Source of the DNA: a virus
IMG/VR virus record: IMGVR_UViG_3300027747_000967
Coordinates: 1 to 64,000 of that record
Direction: 5' to 3' (one strand)
Length of the DNA: 64,000 nt
Shown here piece after piece: positions 56,899-64,000 of this stretch (position 1 is its first letter; every line of letters begins with the position of its first letter). The position numbers and the translations under genes are program-made. The notes below the pieces were generated by a model. That model made no database searches, was not told where the DNA came from, and was given only the letters and a program-made list of their open reading frames with translations.

Positions 56899-58508
56899 TA
56901 CATAGTATCTTTTTTAATCTTCTTAAAAGATTTTTTTGCTAAGTCTTTTGCACGACTCATTGGTGTATGTGTTGCACCAGACTTATCTTTTACATTAACA
57001 GCTACTTTTTTCCATGGAGTTTCTTCTCTCCATTTACCAGTATCTTCCTCTTTAGCTTGAACAACTTTGGAAGCAAATGTATCAATTTCTTTATTACGTT
57101 GTTTTACTTCTTTAGAACGAATATGTTTTAATTCTGGTTTAACTTCTTCGTTTTTAACTTGCTTGTCTTTAGAAAAATAAGTATGTGGAGGAGTTGTTAA
57201 TTTATCATCTAACTTAATATCTACAGGACCAGGGTTTGTTGAAACTTTTTGTTTTTCTTTTGTATCTACACCTTGGTCAACTACTTCAGGTTTAACTTCT
57301 CTTTCGCTTGTTTTTAAATCTACCTTATAACTTCTAAAAGAATTTAATTTAGCAAACTTGCCATCTCTGACACGACCACGGAGCATATCTACTGTCAATA
57401 AATCTGCATCAGGATCTTTTTCTATACCAACTGCTTCATCCATTTCAACTTCTTCTTTCATCTTACCTGAACCAAAGTATTGACGACCTTTCATTAAATC
57501 TTTAACGGTCTTTTTACGGTCAACAACATCAGCCATCTTTTTTGTTGGTGTAGTCTTTTTGTATGTAGCATCACCTTCTTCTAAATCTACTTCTTCTTTA
57601 GCCAATCTATCCATAACTCTGTGTAAACCTTTTTGACGGTTATAGGATGCTCTTGTTAAATTGTCAATAGTTTTTTCTTTTTCGTGGTCGGGATGTATCG
57701 TGCCGTACATTTTTTGTTGTTGTAAAGCGCTTCTTACATGAGTAGTTTTGGCTAAATCTTGCATTGAGTTGCGAGCATAAGAAGCTTGAGTTTTTTTAGA
57801 AATCTCATCAATCTGTTCAACTTCTTCTTTTTCATTTAATACAAATTCATATGAACCATTCCATGTATCAGAAGAATCTTCTTTCATCGCTTGCTTTGTA
57901 GCAGTAGCATACATGACATTCTTATAGTTTTTACCATAACGCTGTTTGAAACCTGCCAAGCCTTTTTTCATTGACATAACAATCTTCTCACGCTTCTTCA
58001 TTTGAGCGTCAGTCATTTCTTCACCCATATTATTATCTGTAAATACTGGTTCAGTACCTGTCGCTTTGTTTTCTTTAATATGTGTCAATAACTTATTTGC
58101 AAAAGAATCTTCACCAATTTTCTTTAATTCTTTTTTAGTTGGTGCTTTGATACCTTTTAAATCTTTTTTACTTGGACCTTTTTCAAAAGGATTTTTATGT
58201 TGCACTTCATGTGCCTTTTTTGAACCATATCCAGAACCACCAAGAACTTTAGTACCTGTTGCAGTAGGAAGTTTTAATGAAGCTTCACTTGCGATTTCAA
58301 TTGATTCTTTGTGAGATTTAGCAGTAACAGGATATTTTTTACCTTGAAACTCGAAGTGTGATTGATTTGCTCTCTTAGCGGCATGAGCAGCCTTATGAAA
58401 ACCAGTTTCATCTAATTCTGGTTCAAGTAACATTCTCTTTTTTTCTTCTTCTAATACTTGATTAACTGCATCAATCATAGACTGGCTTATTTTATCTTTT
58501 GCAAACAT
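56898..58508 (-). CDS. Head-associated charged protein, paralogous module
   Basis: 536 residues starting MFAKDKISQSMIDAVNQVLEEE, followed by a LLEPELDET run of L-x-E sites. Holds a second copy of the QIDEISKKTQASYARNSMQDL module and GLHRVMDRLAKEEVDLEE. Interpreted as a prohead-core/internal-type protein cut by the prohead protease. Confidence 0.65.
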   Translation of the reverse strand: MFAKDKISQSMIDAVNQVLEEEKKRMLLEPELDETGFHKAAHAAKRANQSHFEFQGKKYPVTAKSHKESIEIASEASLKLPTATGTKVLGGSGYGSKKAHEVQHKNPFEKGPSKKDLKGIKAPTKKELKKIGEDSFANKLLTHIKENKATGTEPVFTDNNMGEEMTDAQMKKREKIVMSMKKGLAGFKQRYGKNYKNVMYATATKQAMKEDSSDTWNGSYEFVLNEKEEVEQIDEISKKTQASYARNSMQDLAKTTHVRSALQQQKMYGTIHPDHEKEKTIDNLTRASYNRQKGLHRVMDRLAKEEVDLEEGDATYKKTTPTKKMADVVDRKKTVKDLMKGRQYFGSGKMKEEVEMDEAVGIEKDPDADLLTVDMLRGRVRDGKFAKLNSFRSYKVDLKTSEREVKPEVVDQGVDTKEKQKVSTNPGPVDIKLDDKLTTPPHTYFSKDKQVKNEEVKPELKHIRSKEVKQRNKEIDTFASKVVQAKEEDTGKWREETPWKKVAVNVKDKSGATHTPMSRAKDLAKKSFKKIKKDTM

Positions 58509-58522
58509 TTTATTCTCCTATT

Positions 58523-59533
58523 TTATCTGCATTTCCACTTGCGTAATGCGAGTGCTTTTCTTGTTGGTTCACCATTTGGTTTCTTCATTGCACCAGGCAT
58601 ACCACCCATCCTAGCACAAAATGACTTTCTACGCTTAGCTGCTTTACTTCCTGGTTTTACTTTACCTGTAACTGCTTTCTTTAATGTAGAACCTGGATTT
58701 TCTCTACGATATGATGCAATACCTTTTGCATTTAGTCCGCCTGTAGGATTCTTACCTTCTTTTCTACGCCAAGCGGCAGTCTCGTATAATTCTTCGTCTG
58801 AAACATCTTCAAGGTTTTCCCAAAGAATTTCAGGATCAATATTACTTTCTTCTGCAATACCGTTAACAACTTCTTCTAAAATGTCAAACAATTCTTCAAC
58901 ATCATATTCTTCAACTTCTTCATCAATATCTTCAGCCGTCCATTTATAATAACTGTGTTTATTTAAATGAGCAAGGGCTTCTTTATGTTTGCCAGCAGCT
59001 ACTAGATTTCCCACAGCTCTAGCATGGCTCACAGGAACATTATCACCTCCATGACCCCGTGGAAATATATTAGCTGGATGAAGTGCAGAGCGTTCACCAT
59101 GCACTTCATGATATAGTTTACCATTGTTTTTACCGACATTAAAGTGATAATGGTTTTTTGATTGGTCCTGCGCATGAAAAGATGCCAGTCTTGTTTCAAC
59201 CAATTTTTCAACTTCTTCTTTCATTTGCACAACAGAATGTAATTTATCTTGTTTACCATCTTTACGTTCTAATCTATTACCTTGAGCGTGTTTCTTTGCA
59301 GCATCTAAATTTCTATGAGTGAAATCCATATAATGCGTTACTTCATTGGTATCAGGATCGTGATAAGTTGCACGAAATTTATATGGATAGTGTTTTGCTT
59401 CTTCTAATTCAACTTCTTCTTCTTTTACACAAGAACCTTTTGAAAATGCTTTTTTACCAGGAACAGGTTTGTATCCTGACCAGCATCTACCTTTTTCTTC
59501 TAAGTATTCTTTAAATTCTTTAAATGTTCTCAT
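58523..59533 (-). CDS. Head-associated protein with capsid-targeting-like start and DUF6321-like end
   Basis: 336 residues: MRTFKEFKEYLEEKG start (LEE site), acidic middle (DIDEEVEEYDVEELFDILEE), and a C-terminal basic module NPTGGLNAKGIASYRRENPGS ... FCARMGGMPGAM ... TRKALALRKWKC, which I associate with the DUF6321 family of T4-like phages. DNA binding is plausible from the basic end. Confidence 0.7.
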   Translation of the reverse strand: MRTFKEFKEYLEEKGRCWSGYKPVPGKKAFSKGSCVKEEEVELEEAKHYPYKFRATYHDPDTNEVTHYMDFTHRNLDAAKKHAQGNRLERKDGKQDKLHSVVQMKEEVEKLVETRLASFHAQDQSKNHYHFNVGKNNGKLYHEVHGERSALHPANIFPRGHGGDNVPVSHARAVGNLVAAGKHKEALAHLNKHSYYKWTAEDIDEEVEEYDVEELFDILEEVVNGIAEESNIDPEILWENLEDVSDEELYETAAWRRKEGKNPTGGLNAKGIASYRRENPGSTLKKAVTGKVKPGSKAAKRRKSFCARMGGMPGAMKKPNGEPTRKALALRKWKCR

Positions 59534-61374
59534 TTTTTTCCTTTAATCCAATCGTCAGGTATCTTACCATGTTTCTTTTTAAAATCGTTATGTAAATCTT
59601 TGCCGGTAATTCCATGTTTAACAGCAATTTTTTTCATTAAACTATCAATTGAATCATAACTATGACTATCTAACTTCTGTAAACCTTTTTCTAATTCTAC
59701 TACACAGTCCTCATTAAATTTCTTCTTACCTTTTTTCTTAATGATGACACCAACATTTCTATTTAAATCTTTATAGGTATCCATACCTTCTTTGTTGCTA
59801 GCACCACCTAAAACACCACCTAAACCAGATTCAACATCATTTTGAAAACCATTATATTCTTTAAATGTTCTCAACTTCTTCTTTTTAGGTACATCATAAT
59901 CACTACTTAAAGGATTTACAGAACCACCACCTGGCATTGCGTTACTAGCAGGACTTGCATTACTATATTCTACTGTCTCTCCCATGCCACCTAATCCAGC
60001 ACCACCAGTTAATCCCGAACCATTAGTTCTCGTATTCCATTCTCCACCTAAACCAGTTGGTCTTACAGATTTAGGTTCTTTACCTGAAGTATCGCCACCT
60101 TTTAATCTTTTCTTTTTATCATTATCATAATTAAAATTGGGTTCTTTAGGTAAAGGCAATGCTCTTAAAATAGGTTTACTTTCTGTCAATACACCCCTAT
60201 TCCTTTTCAACCATCCTTCTGCTACATCGGTAAATCTGTTGGAATCTAAAAAGAGGTTTGTATTTTCATATACTGTATGAATATCCTCTTCCTTGGTATC
60301 TAGGTTTCCTGTGTTGTCAAAGCCTATAAATGTCTCAAAAATTTCATAAAAACTATTAATATTTTTTTGCGATTTATTCCATTTGTGATATCGAGCAGAT
60401 TCATTCATCATTTTAGACAATGATTCATTTCTTTGTTTACTAATTTCATTGGTTGTTCCAACAAAAATCATCATGGTTTCGTAACCAAGTTCTTCAAGTT
60501 CTTCTTTAATATAAGAAACTTTTTCATAATCGTCCGCAGGTCCATTAATGATTAGTGGGCTTCTTCTGCGAATTGACTCTCTACGATAATCGTTGGTTTT
60601 TTCGGATAGTTTTTGTTTATCACCAAGAAAATCAATAGCTTGCGTAAAATTAATTTCAGTCATTTTACTCTCAGCAATGGCTTCACGGATAATAATGTCT
60701 TTACCTGAACCTGGACCACCAGTTAGAAAGATTGCCTTGAATGAACCACGATATATTTGTTCATTTAATCCCATGCCTTTACGGACATCATGCATCAATT
60801 CTTTTGTGTGTTCGTCAGAAACATGAGATGGAACACCTTCACGAAAGCCAGCGAAATTATTATTTTTTGCGTGTTCTCTCATTTTTGTAGCAGACATACC
60901 TTCTGCACCTTCAGCGTCAGGGTCACGATGACCAGCAGACACAACACTTATCTTTTTGAACTTATAAAAACCGTGTTTACCTTTTACGTCATTGTATTTG
61001 TCCAATGTTGTTTGGAATTCTTTAACACGGTCAGAACCAGCAACTACGATTAGATGGTCATGTCCTTTATTATAAAGTCTGGTAGCATGATGAAAAATAG
61101 AAGGTTCTTCGGAACTAGAAGATTCAAAATTTGTACCAGGAGAATATCTTCTTAAATGTTTAATTTTTTGTTTGGCAGACAAAGGATTCTTTTTTGTATC
61201 TTGTGAATGTGATACAATAATATGATGTGGTGCATGATTTTTTTCTGCAACTTCTCTTATTTTATGAATTAACTTTAAATGACCAGTAGTAGGAGGATTC
61301 ATACGACCAAACGCCATCACCACAGGATTATGTGTTTTTTCTATTTCTTCATATAATTCTAAAAATGATTTCAT
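59530..61374 (-). CDS. Nucleotidyltransferase-kinase fusion, head-associated
   Basis: 614 residues. Start MKSFLELYEEIEK (LYEE). Residues about 18-190 are a cytidylyltransferase/NMNAT-like domain: AFGRMNPPTTGHLKLI (T-x-G-H signature), and MSATKMREHA at its end (I/S-S/A-T-x-x-R motif). Residues about 215-330 are a P-loop kinase-like domain (IFLTGGPGSGKDIII). A Gly/Asn-rich linker precedes a second LRTFKEYN word and a helical end. Possible NAD or nucleotide metabolism enzyme carried in the head. Confidence 0.75.
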   Translation of the reverse strand: MKSFLELYEEIEKTHNPVVMAFGRMNPPTTGHLKLIHKIREVAEKNHAPHHIIVSHSQDTKKNPLSAKQKIKHLRRYSPGTNFESSSSEEPSIFHHATRLYNKGHDHLIVVAGSDRVKEFQTTLDKYNDVKGKHGFYKFKKISVVSAGHRDPDAEGAEGMSATKMREHAKNNNFAGFREGVPSHVSDEHTKELMHDVRKGMGLNEQIYRGSFKAIFLTGGPGSGKDIIIREAIAESKMTEINFTQAIDFLGDKQKLSEKTNDYRRESIRRRSPLIINGPADDYEKVSYIKEELEELGYETMMIFVGTTNEISKQRNESLSKMMNESARYHKWNKSQKNINSFYEIFETFIGFDNTGNLDTKEEDIHTVYENTNLFLDSNRFTDVAEGWLKRNRGVLTESKPILRALPLPKEPNFNYDNDKKKRLKGGDTSGKEPKSVRPTGLGGEWNTRTNGSGLTGGAGLGGMGETVEYSNASPASNAMPGGGSVNPLSSDYDVPKKKKLRTFKEYNGFQNDVESGLGGVLGGASNKEGMDTYKDLNRNVGVIIKKKGKKKFNEDCVVELEKGLQKLDSHSYDSIDSLMKKIAVKHGITGKDLHNDFKKKHGKIPDDWIKGKK

Positions 61375-62378
61375 TCGTCTATCGTTTTCTTAAAATTGAT
61401 ACCTTTATGGCCTAATGTTTTGGCCATTGCTTGTAAGTGTTCATCTTCATCTAAATCAACATGACTTTTTTCCAAATGTTTTACTTTAAACATCACCATT
61501 CTTTTCATAGGATCGCCAGTTTTTTGATAAACTCTGAATTGTCCTTTACCTTTTGCTTCAGGTAATCCGTGGCCAGTTGCATCTTTTTTTCCTACTTTAT
61601 AAGTACCGTGTTTACCAACTTGCAAAACATGGACATGATGGTCTTTTAAATATCCGTTTGCTGGGTCCAAATTTTCATGTTCAAATAAAACATCTTTAGC
61701 TCTTTTGACATTTTCATTGGGCATATGATGTTTATTCATATGTTCTAAGATACCTTTTGCTTCAATATGTTTTGCATAAGTAGGCCTATTCGCCTTATTC
61801 TTTTCGGGCATATGCCAACCGCCTTTGTTTTTATCATAGGCAATCGTCAATTGACCAAATGCGGCTGTTTTACCAATTTTTGTTTCACCTTGTAACACTT
61901 TTTTATCTCCAACTTCTCTTTCACTATGAACTCTACCTTTATGTTTCTGTCCGGTTTTTTTATTAATTAAATTAAAATCATTACCAGCAGAAAAACCAGC
62001 GGCTTCTCCGTGCATCAAACCATGTTTTTTTAATCTTTCAACAAATTGTTTTTCATAATCAAAACCTTTATTAGCTTTTTGTTCACCAGGTTTAACAATT
62101 TTATTTGCAGGTATTAAAGTTTTCTTTTTTGTAACATTATCGGTAGCATGAACAAATAATTTACCGTCATATCTTTCTGCTTTATGTAATATTAAATCAG
62201 CGCCTGCAGGAACATCTTTATGACCTACGCCTAGTTTATGAGTAGGCGTTTTACTATTCAAATGAGGTGTAACATATTGTTTTTCGTGTCTTTCTGTGTC
62301 AAATCCAGTTGCAGCAATATATCCTCTCGATTCAAGAATTAAATCTTCATAGAGAATATATTCTTTAAAATTAAACAT
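61371..62378 (-). CDS. Head-associated protein, possible PD-(D/E)XK nuclease
   Basis: 335 residues. Start MFNFKEYILYEDLILESRG (ILE-S site). Middle: KGFDYEKQFVERLKKHG, AGNDFNLINKKTGQ and VLQGETKIGKTAAFGQLTI: an E ... D ... E-T-K series that could be a restriction-endonuclease-like core. His/Lys-rich. Nuclease call is a hypothesis. Confidence 0.55.
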   Translation of the reverse strand: MFNFKEYILYEDLILESRGYIAATGFDTERHEKQYVTPHLNSKTPTHKLGVGHKDVPAGADLILHKAERYDGKLFVHATDNVTKKKTLIPANKIVKPGEQKANKGFDYEKQFVERLKKHGLMHGEAAGFSAGNDFNLINKKTGQKHKGRVHSEREVGDKKVLQGETKIGKTAAFGQLTIAYDKNKGGWHMPEKNKANRPTYAKHIEAKGILEHMNKHHMPNENVKRAKDVLFEHENLDPANGYLKDHHVHVLQVGKHGTYKVGKKDATGHGLPEAKGKGQFRVYQKTGDPMKRMVMFKVKHLEKSHVDLDEDEHLQAMAKTLGHKGINFKKTIDE

Positions 62379-62381
62379 TTA

Positions 62382-63557
62382 CTATCTCACCTTTAATAAA
62401 TTTGCACGAGCAAATTCGGCTCGGTTGACTAATTTTGTAGGCTCGCCTGCATGATTGACTACAAAACCTTCTGGTTTACTTCTTTTACCTGCAATATGGT
62501 GGTCTAATCCACCTTCATGTTGTTCTAAATTTTTAACTAAAATATTTTTAGCTTGTTGTAAGTGGTGATGCATATTTAATAAATTTTCATAATGGTCTTT
62601 ATTTTTTTCTATATGGTCAGTATGCATTTTTGCTTCTTGTTTTTTTCTTGATTGAGCCGCAGGCGTTTTTAATTTAGCAATAGCTTTATTATATTTTTCT
62701 TGTATATGGTTTGATAAACCTTCAGCGGAAGGTTTTTCACCTGTTCTTACTGTTTGATTTATATAGGTTCCTAGTTGACCAGATTCACCACGATGTGGTT
62801 CGGTTGCCTTATACATTTCACCTTTATGTTCATCATGTATTGCTTTTGCGGCATTCATATGATTATTAAATTCTTCTTGGTCTTTTTCTGAGTAGTGTAT
62901 CTGACTAGTATCGTGTTCTGCGGATTTAGTCCAAACATCCGGATGTTGTTTGAAGTTATGTAAATCTGGATGAGGATCAGCAGACATACTATCAATTGTT
63001 TTTCCGTGATATTGTTGGTGAATAACAACACCCATTTTTGCTTTACGAACTTTATCTGCTTCTTCGCCTTTTGCGGTATAACGAATTGTGTTAGGAGTAA
63101 AAGAGACACCCCCATCCGATTCTTCTTTATCACCTTCTGAAAACATCATATCGCCTTGATATACACCAGACTTGGGTGACATCTTTTTAAGATGTTTAAG
63201 TGCTGAATGTAATTTTTCTACAAGGCCAGGAGCGTGTCCGTGATTTTTAACAATATCTGCGTGAGTATAGTTGATTTTAGGATTTTTATTGAAAGCAGAT
63301 TTCGAAGCAACAAAAAATTTACCTGTTTCTGGATGATGACCAAATACAATAGATGGAGAACCATCATACTTCATAGTTAAAGCGGTACTTTTACTTCCAG
63401 ATTTAATGTGTTCGTGTGTTTGACTTAAAGCGTTATATGTATGTGTAAAACCTTTTGAGCCATATAATAAAGGTCTATCTTCAGCATGGTCTATATGCTT
63501 AAGTTTTTGACCTTCTTCTTCGGCCTCTTCTTTTATGAATACTAAAAATGGTTTCAT
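62382..63557 (-). CDS. Ligase/nucleotidyltransferase-like protein (DUF6267-like)
   Basis: 391 residues. Start MKPFLVFIKEEAEEEG (IKE). MKYDGSPSIVFGHH near residue 62 matches ligase motif I (K-x-D-G). VYQGDMM fits motif III, EGFVVNHAGEP near 365 motif IV, and TKLVNR motif V (K-L-V). The family is known to me as a T4-like phage hypothetical (DUF6267). Likely a covalent nucleotidyl-transferase fold, activity unproven. A late promoter lies 43 bp upstream. Confidence 0.7.
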   Translation of the reverse strand: MKPFLVFIKEEAEEEGQKLKHIDHAEDRPLLYGSKGFTHTYNALSQTHEHIKSGSKSTALTMKYDGSPSIVFGHHPETGKFFVASKSAFNKNPKINYTHADIVKNHGHAPGLVEKLHSALKHLKKMSPKSGVYQGDMMFSEGDKEESDGGVSFTPNTIRYTAKGEEADKVRKAKMGVVIHQQYHGKTIDSMSADPHPDLHNFKQHPDVWTKSAEHDTSQIHYSEKDQEEFNNHMNAAKAIHDEHKGEMYKATEPHRGESGQLGTYINQTVRTGEKPSAEGLSNHIQEKYNKAIAKLKTPAAQSRKKQEAKMHTDHIEKNKDHYENLLNMHHHLQQAKNILVKNLEQHEGGLDHHIAGKRSKPEGFVVNHAGEPTKLVNRAEFARANLLKVR

Positions 63558-63599
63558 TAATTACCTCATGGATTGCAACACACTTTGGTTGCCATGATG

Positions 63600-63607
63600 T
63601 ATTTATA
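63600..63607 (-). promoter_or_regulatory. T4-type late promoter TATAAATA
   Basis: Perfect TATAAATA on the minus strand, 43 bp before the ligase-like gene. It would drive the head-cargo block as a late operon. The rest of 63558-63689 shows no gene. Confidence 0.75.
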
Positions 63608-63689
63608 CAACTTTTGATTTCATATAACCGAACTTTACAAAAATTCGGTTAAATATATAGAGAGAAGTTTGAGCTTAAATTATTGGGTT

Positions 63690-64000
63690 TTATACCAGTA
63701 ATTCAATCATCTTTGACATAGGATATTGAGGTTCATATCCTAATTTTTTGATTTTTTTGATGTCTAGTATCATATCTTTTGCTTGAACAATACTATGAAA
63801 TCTAGGTGTTGGTATACTATTAAAAGATGAAGAAGAATTTGTCATTTCCTTAACCTTCAACATTACGTCCATCAAACGAATACCTTCACCGTTCGCTAGG
63901 TTGTAGATTTCATTCTTTTTTCCAGAATTTAGAATAAGGTTGATACCAGACACGACATCATCTACATAAATGTAATCTCTATACACTTCACCACCCTCAT
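63690..64000 (-). CDS. NAD-dependent epimerase/dehydratase, C-terminal part
   Basis: The frame is open to the window end, so only the C-terminal ~100 residues are seen: RDYIYVDDVVSGINLIL, YNLANGEGIRLMDVM and YEPQYPM, the extended-SDR C-terminal layout. It may modify surface polysaccharide or nucleotide sugars together with the GalE-like enzyme at 38.4 kb. Confidence 0.75.
   Translation of the reverse strand, partial: EGGEVYRDYIYVDDVVSGINLILNSGKKNEIYNLANGEGIRLMDVMLKVKEMTNSSSSFNSIPTPRFHSIVQAKDMILDIKKIKKLGYEPQYPMSKMIELLV

Noticed and set aside
1-64000. Prophage or integrative element signs
   Set aside because: No integrase, attachment repeats, repressor-integrase block or host genes were seen; the gene content is that of a lytic T4-like phage.

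Overview
The window is about 64 kb of an AT-rich (by eye roughly two thirds A+T) genome of a T4-like contractile-tailed phage (Caudoviricetes, myovirus morphology). The diagnosis rests on a set of T4 homologues: gp26/gp51 hub chaperones, a tail-tube protein, gp32 SSB, gp59 helicase loader, gp33 late co-activator, gp61-type primase, RNase H and NrdA/NrdB. T4-type late promoters (TATAAATA) occur beside consensus sigma-70 promoters. A Gram-negative host is implied by the GH19 endolysin, the Rz/Rz1-type spanin pair, several lipobox lipoproteins and the sigma-70 promoters. No tRNA, integrase, transposase or CRISPR array was seen.

Layout. (1) 1-7.2 kb, plus strand: tail/baseplate genes. These include a gp26-gp51 pair joined by a probable -1 programmed frameshift and two large tail proteins sharing an N-terminal domain; the first carries three hydrolase-like domains. 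(2) 7.2-17.5 kb, mostly minus strand: gp32, a HAD nucleotidase, gp59, gp33, a SleB-type cell-wall hydrolase, a secreted endonuclease, a PD-(D/E)XK exonuclease, tail-fibre genes, a plus-strand GIY-YIG homing endonuclease beside an endonuclease remnant, and a PurD-like ATP-grasp enzyme. (3) 17.5-37.8 kb, minus strand: a dense accessory region of roughly 70 small overlapping genes. They include a DnaQ-like exonuclease, a metallophosphoesterase, a SWIM protein, an AAA ATPase, a GP88-family protein and many tiny membrane proteins. The region is cut into operons by sigma-70 promoters, several with a palindrome GTTGT-N6-ACAAC just upstream. (4) 37.5-51.1 kb: GroES-like co-chaperonin, plus-strand HNH endonuclease, epimerase, MazG-like protein, a CobT-like VWA/metalloprotease with its CobS-like ATPase, RNase H, ribonucleotide reductase and primase. 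(5) 51.1-53 kb: lysis cassette (coiled-coil/TM protein, holin-like protein, GH19 endolysin, Rz with nested Rz1). (6) 53-63.6 kb: late head-associated genes. Several begin with a T4-like capsid-targeting N-terminus (M-K/R-T/S-F...) and are rich in L/I-x-E prohead-protease sites. They include a ligase-like protein, a possible nuclease, a nucleotidyltransferase-kinase fusion and a HAD phosphatase. The last gene, a sugar epimerase, runs off the window.

How the parts work together: early/middle operons are read leftward from host-type promoters, giving host-takeover proteins, nucleotide supply (Nrd, MazG, PurD-like, HAD) and replication. Late transcription (gp33 plus TATAAATA promoters) drives fibre, head-cargo and lysis genes. 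The most interesting candidate systems are the capsid-targeted enzyme cassette (53-63.6 kb), the promoter-palindrome regulon, the gp26/gp51 frameshift and the three-hydrolase tail protein.
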